Positions 26,880-34,844 of a stretch of 64,000 nt of DNA are shown piece after piece (the first letter of the stretch is position 1; every line of letters begins with the position of its first letter). The translations under genes and the position numbers were made by a program. The notes beneath the pieces are model-generated. The model was not told the DNA's origin, did not search any database, and saw only the letters and a program-made list of their open reading frames with translations. The stretch is from Anaerolineaceae bacterium (GTDB taxonomy: Bacteria; Chloroflexota; Anaerolineae; Anaerolineales; Anaerolineaceae): positions 372,001 through 436,000 of the forward strand of contig JARKPB010000008.1 in the NCBI GenBank assembly GCA_029975475.1, in the 5' to 3' direction.

Positions 26880-27869
26880 TTATGCTGCCGTTCCGGGCTG
26901 GAAGGGGCGTTGAATATTGGCCTGAACGAGGCGAATACCGTTGCGGTAGTAAATAAAACTGGCAGCCAGTAAGCTGGTGATGATAAAGGCATGACCCAAA
27001 ATACCGATCAACATCATCCATGAAGTCTCGGCGGGTGAGGTCCATAAAATTTTAAGGCCTTCATTCAAAATCACACTGGTCATCACAAACAAACCGGTGC
27101 CCGGCAAAAAGAAGCGTACCAGGCGAATACTGAACAACAGGGATGAGCTGGCTTTCTGTCCGAGGACGAAAATACCGTGCGGAGCGAACACCATCGGGAT
27201 TAACAGCCAGATGATGATAAAGGCGAAGAAGAGCATGGCAAATTGGCCCAGACCGCCGGTCAGCGCGGATAACAGCGAAACCATGATCAGTAACGGGATC
27301 GAGAATACCAGCACCAGCAAGATCAACAGGACGGTCAAGACCAGCGACTGGCCAACCTGCATTAGATAGGCGCGCAATGAAAAGTCAACTTTCTGCTCGC
27401 TGGTCGCCCGGGAGATGGCGTTAAAGTAGATGCTGCCAATCAGAAGCCCCAGCAAAGCGAGCCCAAGCCAGATTCCTGCGGCGGTCAGCGGGTCGCGCAT
27501 TTCCAGAAATACCGGGCTGCCCAACGGGGTCTTCATCGGTCCTTCGGCAGTCATCAGACTGGGTAAGCCGATCGGAAAAGGTGAAAGGGCAGTGATCAAA
27601 TTGAATCTTTCCAGCAGGTCATTCCAGACCATTTGCACCGAGGCCGCCATATCGGGCGGGATCGAAGCTGGTAGATTCTTCATCGAATACTGGATCGATG
27701 GTTCCAGCATTTGCTTTACGCGGATATGCGGGCCAAACCAAAGCAGCAGGTCAAGCAATACCGGCAGGAAAATTAGACGGATGTTTCCAGCAACGGTATT
27801 AAAGCCAGCGGTCAGGGTTGGAATTAACCGCGGTAAAGCGGCAGGCGGTAAGGCGGCAGGTTTTTCCAT
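26880..27869 (-). CDS. Polytopic membrane protein of unknown function
   Basis: A 329-residue protein with about six membrane segments, including LIFLPVLLDLLLWFGPHI, GIWLGLALLGLLIGSIYFN, SLVLTVLLILLVLVFSIPLL, FAMLFFAFIIIWLLIPMVF and a last MMLIGILGHAFIITSLLAAS. A soluble loop of ~90 residues follows the first segment. No family recognised. It lies 15 bases upstream of gyrB on the same strand. It has a TAAAAT box 10 bases before its ATG and no ribosome site. Confidence 0.68.
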   Translation of the reverse strand: MEKPAALPPAALPRLIPTLTAGFNTVAGNIRLIFLPVLLDLLLWFGPHIRVKQMLEPSIQYSMKNLPASIPPDMAASVQMVWNDLLERFNLITALSPFPIGLPSLMTAEGPMKTPLGSPVFLEMRDPLTAAGIWLGLALLGLLIGSIYFNAISRATSEQKVDFSLRAYLMQVGQSLVLTVLLILLVLVFSIPLLIMVSLLSALTGGLGQFAMLFFAFIIIWLLIPMVFAPHGIFVLGQKASSSLLFSIRLVRFFLPGTGLFVMTSVILNEGLKILWTSPAETSWMMLIGILGHAFIITSLLAASFIYYRNGIRLVQANIQRPFQPGTAA

Positions 27870-27879
27870 ACAACGCTTT

Positions 27880-27944
27880 ATTTTACCACAGCCCGCCTGA
27901 CTAGAACAAAAGTTAACACTTGCCTGGGTGAAAGGGGGTAAAAT
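27880..27944. promoter_or_regulatory. Back-to-back -10 boxes of two leaderless membrane-protein genes
   Basis: Leftward: TAAAAT (complement of 27880-27885), 10 bases before ATG 27869, with TTGTTC as a weak -35 (18-base spacer). Rightward: TAAAAT (27939-27944), 8 bases before ATG 27953, with no good -35 at normal spacing. Neither gene has a Shine-Dalgarno. Confidence 0.5.
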
Positions 27945-27952
27945 TATCCCGT

Positions 27953-28762
27953 ATGGATGAACGTGGCTATTTACCGGATGCCAACCGCCTGAGCGTCCTC
28001 GCAGCGCTGGTATTGCTGGCTTATGCTCTGACGCCGTTTGTGCGCGCTCAAATACCCGAACTGGAGCTCCCGCTCTTCGGGGTTGTCTTTCGGGTTGCCG
28101 TTGGATTTAACACCCTGGTCAGTCTGTTGAGCGCCGCGATCACAGCCGCGGGTATGCTCTGGCTGCTGGAAGATCACCCAGCGCTCCAGCGGCAGCAAAA
28201 AATCCAGCATCTCTTTATCCCCGCGCTAACCGCCTGGGCGATTGGAACCCCGCTCGGGATCCTCACGGTCAGCCTGCAGTGGTGGGTGGTCTTCCTGTTT
28301 GGCGGACTGCTGCTGGTCGCGGTGATTGTGGCGGAGTATGTGGTCGTGGATATTGAAAGCTCATATCACTCCATCGCCATGGTGGGGTTAACCGCCGTCT
28401 CCTTTGCGCTTCTCTTAATTCTGGCCATCGCCATCCGGGCGGCCGGGTTTCGCCTGTACCTGGTATTGCTGACGTTAACCCCGGCTGTCTTTCTGGTCGT
28501 CATGCGAACGCTGTATTTACGATCAGGCGGCCGGTGGTTGTTCGGCTGGGGGTTGACGGTCAGCCTGGTGGTGGTTCAATTCTCACTGGCATTGCATTAC
28601 TGGCGGATCGCCCCGGCATCATACGGTTTATTCCTGCTGGGCCTGACGTACGGCTTGACAGCCCTTGCAGCCGCATTTTATGAAAACCGGCGGGGACCTT
28701 CGATGTGGGTCGAACCCGCTGTCATGACAGGCTTAATCTGGCTGGTCGCTTTTCTAGTCTAG
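27953..28762 (+). CDS. Polytopic membrane protein of unknown function
   Basis: A 269-residue protein made almost wholly of about eight hydrophobic helices, beginning with a short polar MDERGYLPDANRLS. Segments include VLAALVLLAYALTPFV, VSLLSAAITAAGMLWLLE, WWVVFLFGGLLLVAVIVAEY and VGLTAVSFALLLILAIAIRA. Not recognised beyond a general integral-membrane character. It is first in a rightward run with the JAMM and PlsY-like genes. Confidence 0.68.
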   Translation: MDERGYLPDANRLSVLAALVLLAYALTPFVRAQIPELELPLFGVVFRVAVGFNTLVSLLSAAITAAGMLWLLEDHPALQRQQKIQHLFIPALTAWAIGTPLGILTVSLQWWVVFLFGGLLLVAVIVAEYVVVDIESSYHSIAMVGLTAVSFALLLILAIAIRAAGFRLYLVLLTLTPAVFLVVMRTLYLRSGGRWLFGWGLTVSLVVVQFSLALHYWRIAPASYGLFLLGLTYGLTALAAAFYENRRGPSMWVEPAVMTGLIWLVAFLV

Positions 28763-28769
28763 GGTTTTG

Positions 28770-29168
28770 ATGGCTTTTGCGCTGCCTGATTCCACAAAAA
28801 GACGGATCATTCGGCTGGCCCGGGAAGGCGCGCCGCTCGAGGTGTGCGGATTTCTGGCCTGCAGCCGTACCAGAAAATTCAAGGTTTACCCGATCAAGAA
28901 CCAGTTGTTGAACCCGGTTCGATTCTATATGGACCCGGAAGAAATGCTGGCTGTTTTCAAAAAGATTGAATCTCGCGGAGAGGAACTCGTCGCCATCTAT
29001 CATTCCCATCCCAACGGCCCATCTTCTCCTTCCAGTAAGGATTGGCAGGAAGATTATTATCCCGAAATGGTAAAATTGATCGCTGCGCCCGAGGGCGGCC
29101 GCTGGAGGCTGAACGCCTTTCTCAAAACAGAGGACGGTTATCAGCGGTTGACCGCGGATCCCTCGTAA
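28770..29168 (+). CDS. JAMM/Mov34-family metalloprotease
   Basis: A 132-residue M67 peptidase-like protein. EVCGFLAC provides the upstream Glu, and AIYHSHPNGPSSPSSKDW gives the zinc-binding HxHPxGxxxPSxxD motif, so the active site is complete. Bacterial JAMM proteins release sulfur-carrier or ubiquitin-like tails, or act with cysteine synthase and ThiF-type genes. None of those is nearby, so the target is unknown. ATG 28770 follows AGGG, 7 bases past the membrane-protein stop. Confidence 0.87.
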   Translation: MAFALPDSTKRRIIRLAREGAPLEVCGFLACSRTRKFKVYPIKNQLLNPVRFYMDPEEMLAVFKKIESRGEELVAIYHSHPNGPSSPSSKDWQEDYYPEMVKLIAAPEGGRWRLNAFLKTEDGYQRLTADPS

Positions 29169-29209
29169 CCGGACGTCAAAATGAGGGTTATACTCCCTGC
29201 GGAGGCATT

Positions 29210-29881
29210 ATGGATATCCTTTACAGTATTCTTCTCCTTTTGACAGGCTATTTGCTCGGCAGCATCCCTTTCGGGCTGATCATCGTCTGGCTGGTGGCCA
29301 GACGGGATGTGCGCACCGTGGGTAGCGGCAGGACCGGCGGCACCAATGTGATGCGCGCGGCCGGTTTTTTTGCCGGGTTGATGACCGGGGTTCTGGATGT
29401 ATTAAAGGGACTGCTGACTGGCTATCTGGCTGATTTGCTTTTACCGGGACACCTGCTGATTAAAGTATTTGCGGTCGCCCTGGTCATTCTTGGTCAAATT
29501 CAATCCATCTTCTTAATCGAGCGGGACGAGAAACGGCGAATTCACCTGCGCGGCGGAGCGGGCGGCGCAGCAGCTTTGGGTGCGGCTGCCGCGCTCTGGG
29601 GCCCGGTGTGGATGTTTATCGTTCCGATAGGCGTGTTTGTCTATCTGGTGATCGGGTATGCTTCCCTAACCACGGTGAGTATCGCGCTGGTTGGTTTGAT
29701 CGTGTTCGTCTACCGGTATCTGGCCGGTCTGGGTCCCTGGCAGCATATCCTCTTCAGTCTGATTGCGCTTGGTCTGGTTAGCTGGGCGCTGCGGCCGAAT
29801 TTTAAGCGTCTGGCGGAAGGGACGGAGCGCACGGTGGGATTGCGGGCATTGATGGAAAGCCGAAAAAAGAAGACCGAATAG
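29210..29881 (+). CDS. PlsY-like glycerol-3-phosphate acyltransferase homologue with altered motifs
   Basis: A 223-residue membrane protein of the PlsY family (PF02660), which uses acyl-phosphate to acylate glycerol-3-phosphate. Motif 1 is recognisable: GSIPFGLI plus VGSGRTGGTNVMRAAG. The phosphate-binding GGKGVAT loop is replaced by GGAGGAA, and the GHxFPVFL stretch reads GQIQSIFL. Near the C-terminus RPNFKRLAEGTE keeps the Asn, but the usual His is missing. It may be inactive, may have another substrate, or may act with a true PlsY elsewhere. ATG 29210 is set by GGAGG five bases upstream. Confidence 0.8.
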   Translation: MDILYSILLLLTGYLLGSIPFGLIIVWLVARRDVRTVGSGRTGGTNVMRAAGFFAGLMTGVLDVLKGLLTGYLADLLLPGHLLIKVFAVALVILGQIQSIFLIERDEKRRIHLRGGAGGAAALGAAAALWGPVWMFIVPIGVFVYLVIGYASLTTVSIALVGLIVFVYRYLAGLGPWQHILFSLIALGLVSWALRPNFKRLAEGTERTVGLRALMESRKKKTE

Positions 29882-29886
29882 GCATC

Positions 29887-29914
29887 AATCGGCCTGGGGG
29901 ATCCCAGGCCGATT
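29887..29914. terminator. Hairpin terminator between convergent genes
   Basis: AATCGGCCTGGG (29887-29898) pairs with CCCAGGCCGATT (29903-29914) over a 4-base loop, just after the PlsY-like stop. It can end both this transcript and the leftward run that ends at 29947. T-rich sequence follows only weakly. Confidence 0.75.
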
Positions 29915-29946
29915 CTGTTCAAATCTATGGTTGTTTCGTTCGACTG

Positions 29947-30624
29947 CTACTTGTTTTTAGCCAGTTCTTCTTCAATAATCGCTTCCAGCGTGTTGCTGTA
30001 AGAAAAACGGCCGTTGATGATAAAAGAAGGAGTTCCTTCAATCCCTTCGGCTTTACCGCGTTCCAGACTTTCGACGATCTTCTGGTCGTATTTGCCGCTG
30101 TCAAAGCACTGGCGGAACTGAGCCGTATCCAGCCCGGCCACGCCGGCATATTTCACCAGGTTGGTATCTGAGAAAGCGCCGCTGCGGGCGTTGGGATAGT
30201 TGGTGAATAATACATCATGGTATTCCCAGAATTTGTTTTGCTCGGCAGCGCAGTAAGATGCTGAGATGGCTGCGGCTGATCTTTCGCCAAAAATATTAAA
30301 GGGTACAAATTCAAGGTAGACCAGATTTTTATTGATGTACTTCTCTTCAATCGCCTTTTCCTGTTCCATAAAATACTGGTAACAGTGGACGCATAAGAAA
30401 TCAGAATAATTGACAACTTTCACCGGCGCGTTTGGGTTACCCATAAACATCCCGTTGGGCATATAGCGGGCGCGAATCTGAACATCCGTATTGGCTGAGG
30501 CGAACGACCGCACGATGACGACAACAATGAGGATAACCACCAGGGCAATTGATCCAAGAATGATCCATTGGCCGGGGCTGGCTTTTGGGGAGGCTTTTTT
30601 CTTTTTTTGAGGGGTGCGCGGCAT
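29947..30624 (-). CDS. Membrane-anchored DsbA-like thioredoxin-fold protein
   Basis: A 225-residue protein with a Lys-rich N-terminus and one membrane helix (ILGSIALVVILIVVVIVRS). The extracytoplasmic domain belongs to the DsbA/DSBA-like thioredoxin family (PF13462 type). The active site is NYSDFLCVHCYQYF (CVHC), the cis-proline loop EGIEGTPSFIINGRF. The family forms or exchanges disulfides in exported proteins. GGAG precedes the ATG. It closes the XRE-led leftward run after a 74-base gap. Confidence 0.9.
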   Translation of the reverse strand: MPRTPQKKKKASPKASPGQWIILGSIALVVILIVVVIVRSFASANTDVQIRARYMPNGMFMGNPNAPVKVVNYSDFLCVHCYQYFMEQEKAIEEKYINKNLVYLEFVPFNIFGERSAAAISASYCAAEQNKFWEYHDVLFTNYPNARSGAFSDTNLVKYAGVAGLDTAQFRQCFDSGKYDQKIVESLERGKAEGIEGTPSFIINGRFSYSNTLEAIIEEELAKNK

Positions 30625-30698
30625 TCAGGTCTCCTGATTAAAGACTTTATTTATCGTATTTTCTCATAATCCCGGTTGGCTGTAAAGGATGCGAATCA

Positions 30699-31058
30699 TT
30701 ATTTCGGTGCTGCTGATCTGGCGCGAATCAGATCCACGCTCTCCACGGCGTGGCGGAAATGCGGGATCACTATCGAACCACCGACGACGAGGGCGACGTT
30801 AAATGCGTCGAATAATTCCTCATCGGTGTAGCCGGCTTCGACGCACTGGAGAATGTGGTAATCAATGCACTCGTTGCAGCGCAGCACCATCGAGGCGACC
30901 AGTCCGAGCAGTTCTTTGGTTTTGCCGCTCAGGGCGCCGTCTTTATACGCGTTTGTGTCCAGGTTGTAAAATCGTTTGATCCCCAGGTGGTCGATGGCTT
31001 CTATTCGTTTGTTCATTCTCTGTCGATATTCCTGGAAGATATCCAGTCGGTCTGCCAT
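30699..31058 (-). CDS. Carboxymuconolactone decarboxylase/AhpD-like protein
   Basis: A 119-residue all-helical protein of the CMD family (PF02627). RCNECIDYHILQC shows the CxxC-x3-H redox motif of the AhpD branch, so alkylhydroperoxidase-type or thiol chemistry is more likely than lactone decarboxylation. A strong AGGAGG lies before ATG 31058. It follows the GNAT gene by 9 bases and precedes the DsbA-like gene, so two thiol-redox proteins are neighbours. Confidence 0.88.
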   Translation of the reverse strand: MADRLDIFQEYRQRMNKRIEAIDHLGIKRFYNLDTNAYKDGALSGKTKELLGLVASMVLRCNECIDYHILQCVEAGYTDEELFDAFNVALVVGGSIVIPHFRHAVESVDLIRARSAAPK

Positions 31059-31067
31059 GGCTGCCTC

Positions 31068-31922
31068 CTAATACGTTTCTTGGATAAAAACCGGGTACTT
31101 TGAACCGGTAAATTCAAAACCCAGGTTTTGATATAACTTCTGAGAGGTTTGATTGGTTGACTGCGTGTTCACGGTGACGACTTTCTTTCCCCGGACAAAA
31201 AACTGCTGAACCAGGTCGCGCACCAGTGCGCTTCCAACCCCGCTGCGCTGGCAGCCCGGTAATACCGCCAGGCGTGCCAGATGACCGCTGCTGATATTTT
31301 CAGTGCTGATCTGAAAACCGACGATTTGGCCGTCGCATTCAGCAATGGTTGCGTAGGCTGAATGCAGGAATGCCTGCAGAACGCTCTCGGAGTTGTTGCG
31401 CCAGATGGATTCAAAAGCAGCTTGATCAATGGCCGCGACCGCTTCGACGTGTTCAATGCTCATCGGGAGGATCCGCAGCCCCGGAACCGGTCGGCCCGGG
31501 CTCACCGGTCTGCTCAATTCAAAGGTTACAATATCCTGGATATGAATAAACCGGGCCTGTTGAAAATACTCTATGCTCCATGAACGCAACGCCACCGCGC
31601 ACAGGGGTGGGCTTCCTGCTTTCTGTAAATTCTCTCTTAACAGGGGGAAAAGCGCTTTCCATGCTTTCGCCAGGCTGAGGGAGTAGTCTACAGCAAAAAC
31701 GCGGATCCAGGCTGGTTCGATCGGCAGGATTGGGATAGCCAGAACTGCGGCCAAACAGCCTTCAATTTCAAGAACCGCGCAGTTACCGCTCTTCGCCCAG
31801 GATTCCGGCGCGCGCCAGTCCAGATGGATATGTTGGTTCCAGCTCCGGTCTAAAAAAACTTTTAGCCGCTGCTCATCTTCGTGGTTCGCCAGGCGGGTTT
31901 GTGGTGGTGCAGTAAAGAGCAC
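31068..31922 (-). CDS. GNAT-family N-acetyltransferase
   Basis: A 284-residue protein with a diverged N-terminal GNAT-like half and a canonical C-terminal GNAT domain. LARLAVLPGCQRSGVGSALV is the acetyl-CoA loop, and TNQTSQKLYQNLGFEFTGS the closing motif. The substrate is unknown. GTG 31922 is the only reasonable start, as no later early Met exists. It lies 61 bases inside the TPR gene in another frame, an unusually long overlap. Confidence 0.85.
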   Translation of the reverse strand: MLFTAPPQTRLANHEDEQRLKVFLDRSWNQHIHLDWRAPESWAKSGNCAVLEIEGCLAAVLAIPILPIEPAWIRVFAVDYSLSLAKAWKALFPLLRENLQKAGSPPLCAVALRSWSIEYFQQARFIHIQDIVTFELSRPVSPGRPVPGLRILPMSIEHVEAVAAIDQAAFESIWRNNSESVLQAFLHSAYATIAECDGQIVGFQISTENISSGHLARLAVLPGCQRSGVGSALVRDLVQQFFVRGKKVVTVNTQSTNQTSQKLYQNLGFEFTGSKYPVFIQETY

Positions 31923-32491
31923 GGGATGCGCCTGCCTTTATGATTTGCCGCGAGCAGCTGGCTGGCTTTTGTGATCAAGTTTTTTAGAAATTTTTCTGAC
32001 ACGGTTAAATTCGTCCGGTTTTCCAGAGCGGCTTCCATCGACTGCAGCGCTTGAATTTGTTTGCCGGCGCGAATCTGTAAGGCTGAAATTCTGCCAAGAA
32101 CATAGGAACGCGAGTCGCGGTCTCCAGCTTTCGCCAAAATTTCTTCAGACTGGTGGTACGCTTCAAGCGCGTCTTGCGGTTTGTTTAACGCTTCAAAGAC
32201 CATCCCCAGGTTGCCGTAAGCCTGCCCTTCGAGGAGCGCGTTTCCGCAGGCATTAAATACGGCCGGCGTGTCCTTAATCAGTTCAAGCGCCAGGTCTGGG
32301 TGGTTGGTTTGCAAGTAGCACACCGCGAGATTGTTGGCCGCCTCGGCGGATGCCGCAGCGTCTCCCGCGTTTTGATAAGCGGTTCTGGCAGCCAGAAAAC
32401 ATTCGGCCGCCAGGTCAAATTGTTTTTTTTGGAAATAATCCCGGCCCTGGGCCGTGGATTGAGCAGGATCTGGAGTGAAGCGTTCCATCAT
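31862..32491 (-). CDS. TPR-repeat protein
   Basis: A 209-residue helical protein with about four tetratricopeptide repeats, such as AAECFLAARTAYQNAGDAAA, NLAVCYLQTNHPDLALELI and NLGMVFEALNKPQDALEAYH. It is a likely adaptor. The last ~20 residues (SLLHHHKPAWRTTKMSSG) do not look like TPR and are translated from the start of the GNAT gene in another frame. Start and XRE stop share one base in a TGATG arrangement, so it is coupled to the regulator. Confidence 0.82.
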   Translation of the reverse strand: MMERFTPDPAQSTAQGRDYFQKKQFDLAAECFLAARTAYQNAGDAAASAEAANNLAVCYLQTNHPDLALELIKDTPAVFNACGNALLEGQAYGNLGMVFEALNKPQDALEAYHQSEEILAKAGDRDSRSYVLGRISALQIRAGKQIQALQSMEAALENRTNLTVSEKFLKNLITKASQLLAANHKGRRIPCSLLHHHKPAWRTTKMSSG

Positions 32492-33171
32492 CAGTAGGTG
32501 ATTTCGAGCAGACCTTCTGCGACCAAACGTAATTTTTCGACATTGAGCGATGATAAGCGCATCGCAAGCTGCAGATAAGGGAGGTTCACGCTTTTAACCA
32601 CGAATTCTTGAATTTCTGGCGGAAGCTGGGTAAATTGTTGAAACAGGTCCTGCTCGGTCCGCCAGGCGCCAATGGGTCCTTTGACGTCAAAAAAGTCCTC
32701 CAGCTGTTTGCCTAACGCGGCAGCGGCCAGCTCGAGTTCTGGCACGGGAATGGATTGGTCGCCGCTTTCATAACGGTTCAGGACGTTCTCACTGATCCCC
32801 ATGATCTCTGCCAGCTGCGCTTCGGTCATATTCGCCTCCTGGCGCGCCAATCTCAGCGCGGCGGCGATGATGCGGTCGCGGAGCGGCAGCAGGAGTTTCA
32901 CCCGCGCTGCGTAGGCATTCTCATTCGGCTCTGAGCGGATCTCATTTCCCCAGAAATGTTCTAGCGGAATATCGAGAAAATATGCCAGGCTTTCCACTTG
33001 CGGCAGGGACACCGGACGCACGCCCTGTTCGACCTCGCCGTATTGTTCTTCGCTTAACCCCATCGCGGCAGCACAGCTGCCTTTCGATTGCTGCCGGGTC
33101 AGGCGGGCATCTCGGATTAACACGGCCAGTTTTTTCGTGCGAATCTGGACTAATTGCTCAATGTTGTTCAT
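32491..33171 (-). CDS. Transcriptional regulator with two XRE helix-turn-helix domains
   Basis: A 226-residue protein with tandem Cro/CI-type domains. The first is near residues 13-73 (LIRDARLTRQQSKGSCAAAM, then YGEVEQGVRPVSLPQVESLA). The second is near 100-160 (RLARQEANMTEAQLAEIMG, then NRYESGDQSIPVPELELAA). A ~60-residue C-terminal helical part follows. The ligand is unknown. A TATAAT lies at the complement of 33204-33209, and AAAGGGG precedes the ATG. It leads the TPR/GNAT/AhpD/DsbA run and probably regulates it. Confidence 0.85.
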   Translation of the reverse strand: MNNIEQLVQIRTKKLAVLIRDARLTRQQSKGSCAAAMGLSEEQYGEVEQGVRPVSLPQVESLAYFLDIPLEHFWGNEIRSEPNENAYAARVKLLLPLRDRIIAAALRLARQEANMTEAQLAEIMGISENVLNRYESGDQSIPVPELELAAAALGKQLEDFFDVKGPIGAWRTEQDLFQQFTQLPPEIQEFVVKSVNLPYLQLAMRLSSLNVEKLRLVAEGLLEITY

Positions 33172-33225
33172 GGGACCCCTTTGGTTAAACGCGGGATGTT
33201 AAGATTATAGCATGCCGACTGGCCG

Positions 33226-34545
33226 CTAGCGCCGGCGCTGCGGCGAGAGCATCTCCCCAATACTCGCGCCAAACATCTCTGGCCCAAGTTTAAAACCGGC
33301 GGCTTCAAGACGCGCTGAAAATAACGGGCGGATGCCGGTTGGTTTGATTTCTCCAAGGACCTTGCCGTCTTCTGACACGCCGGTTTGTTCAAAGCGGAAA
33401 ATTTCCGTCATCACCACCGTGTCGCCTTCCATTCCGACCACTTCGGTGACCGAGGTCACCCGGCGGGTCCCGTCGCGCAGGCGCGCCTGCTGGATGATTA
33501 AATCAATCGCGGAAGCGATCTGTTCGCGCACGACTTTGATCGGCAGATCCATGCCCGCCATCAGGCACATCGTTTCCAGGCGCGAAATTGTGTCGCGCGG
33601 GCTGTTGGCGTGCAGGGTGGTCATCGAACCATCGTGGCCGGTGTTCATCGCCTGCAGCATGTCCAGGGCTTCACCCCCGCGGACTTCGCCCACTACAATC
33701 CGTTCCGGGCGCATCCGCAGCGAATTGCGCACCAGGTCGCGGATTGTCACGGCGTGTTTTCCTTCAATATCCGGCGGTTTGGTCTCCAGGCGCAGCACAT
33801 GTTCCTGCTGCAAGCGCAGCTCGGCAGCGTCTTCGATCGTGATGATTCGTTCTTCGGGTGGGATAAAACTCGAGAGCACATTGAGCAGGGTCGTCTTGCC
33901 GCTGCCGGTACCGCCCGAAATGATGATATTGAATCTGGCCACCACACAGGCGCGGATAAACTCAGCCATCGAACGCGTCAGGCTGCCAAACTCGATCAGC
34001 CGGTCAATCGTGAGGTGCTCTTTTCGAAATTTGCGGATCGTGATGGCCGGCCCGTCAATCGAAACCGGGGGGATCACCGCGTTGACGCGCGAGCCATCCG
34101 GCAGGCGCGCATCCACGGTTGGGCTGTCAGCGTCGATGCGCCTTCCCAGGGGCAGAATGATACGGTCAATTAAGCGCACGACCTGTTCATCATTTTCAAA
34201 GGTGATGTTGGTTTTAATCACCTTGCCGCCGCGCTCCACGTAGACGCTCCGCGGTCCATTGACCATGATTTCGTTGATGCTGTCGTCTTCCAGCAGGGAT
34301 TGAATCGGCCCGTAACCGAGGAGATCATCCAGGATATCGTGCAGCAGTTGATCGCGCAGGGTCGGGGGAAGATTGATTTTCAAAGACTGATAAGCCTGCG
34401 CCAGATGCTGGCGCACAGCCTGCTGGCGTTCCTCTTCCTTCACAAAAGTGCTGCCCAGCTGCTGCATGATCTGAGCGACCAGATAGGATTTTAATTTTGC
34501 CAGATCTGGGGCGGCTGATTTCGGGCTGGCGGGATAATCACTCAT
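33226..34545 (-). CDS. cpaF: Tad/type IV pilus or type II secretion ATPase (CpaF/TadA family)
   Basis: A 439-residue secretion ATPase. The N-terminal helical domain leads to LLGYGPIQSLLEDDSINEIM and RIDADSPTVDARLPDGSRVN. Walker A is GGTGSGKTTL at 211-220, followed by the Asp box (IITIEDAAEL), Walker B area (RIVVGEVRGGEALDML) and His box (GHDGSMTTLHANSPRD). It should power assembly of Tad pili. No tadB, tadC, cpaB or pilin gene is in the window. AAGGA precedes ATG 34545, which overlaps a 99-residue unknown by 8 bases. Confidence 0.93.
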   Translation of the reverse strand: MSDYPASPKSAAPDLAKLKSYLVAQIMQQLGSTFVKEEERQQAVRQHLAQAYQSLKINLPPTLRDQLLHDILDDLLGYGPIQSLLEDDSINEIMVNGPRSVYVERGGKVIKTNITFENDEQVVRLIDRIILPLGRRIDADSPTVDARLPDGSRVNAVIPPVSIDGPAITIRKFRKEHLTIDRLIEFGSLTRSMAEFIRACVVARFNIIISGGTGSGKTTLLNVLSSFIPPEERIITIEDAAELRLQQEHVLRLETKPPDIEGKHAVTIRDLVRNSLRMRPERIVVGEVRGGEALDMLQAMNTGHDGSMTTLHANSPRDTISRLETMCLMAGMDLPIKVVREQIASAIDLIIQQARLRDGTRRVTSVTEVVGMEGDTVVMTEIFRFEQTGVSEDGKVLGEIKPTGIRPLFSARLEAAGFKLGPEMFGASIGEMLSPQRRR

Positions 34546-34837
34546 GGCTTTCCTTCGGGAGCCGGTCGGATTCAGGCAGGATCCAGATAATTTCCTGTTT
34601 GTTGACTGCCAAAAATTCGCTGGCGTATTCCAACTGACCCTGCAGGTCAAGGACCTGAACAGCGGTCATGGCCAGGAACAAACCTTCGCGGTTTAACTCA
34701 TCCAGAAGGCGTTCATCGGGCCGGACATGAACCGCTCCATAGATTCGATGCGTGGCAGTCTGGATAATTACCGCTTCGGGGCGTTTGCTGATGATATTGG
34801 TGAAAAATTTTCCTTTGGAGTCGAATTCGGTAACCAT
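34538..34837 (-). CDS. Small unknown protein coupled to cpaF
   Basis: A 99-residue protein, not firmly recognised. The sequence suggests a small mixed alpha/beta fold: AVIIQTATHRIYGAVHVRPDERLLDEL, then FLAMTAVQVLD and QEIIWILPESDR. It sits between the response regulator (7-base gap) and cpaF (8-base overlap). It could therefore be an accessory or regulatory partner of the ATPase, by position only. Confidence 0.62.
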   Translation of the reverse strand: MVTEFDSKGKFFTNIISKRPEAVIIQTATHRIYGAVHVRPDERLLDELNREGLFLAMTAVQVLDLQGQLEYASEFLAVNKQEIIWILPESDRLPKESHE

Positions 34838-34844
34838 ATCTGGC

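Noticed and set aside
29042-29209. N-terminal extension of the PlsY-like gene into the JAMM gene
   Set aside because: The added residues are an out-of-frame reading of the JAMM gene; a GGAGG site fixes the start at 29210.
33332-34243. 303-residue + strand frame opposite cpaF
   Set aside because: It is antisense to the Walker and His-box region of a clear ATPase. Its composition (Arg/Ser/Thr-rich) reflects codon shadow only.
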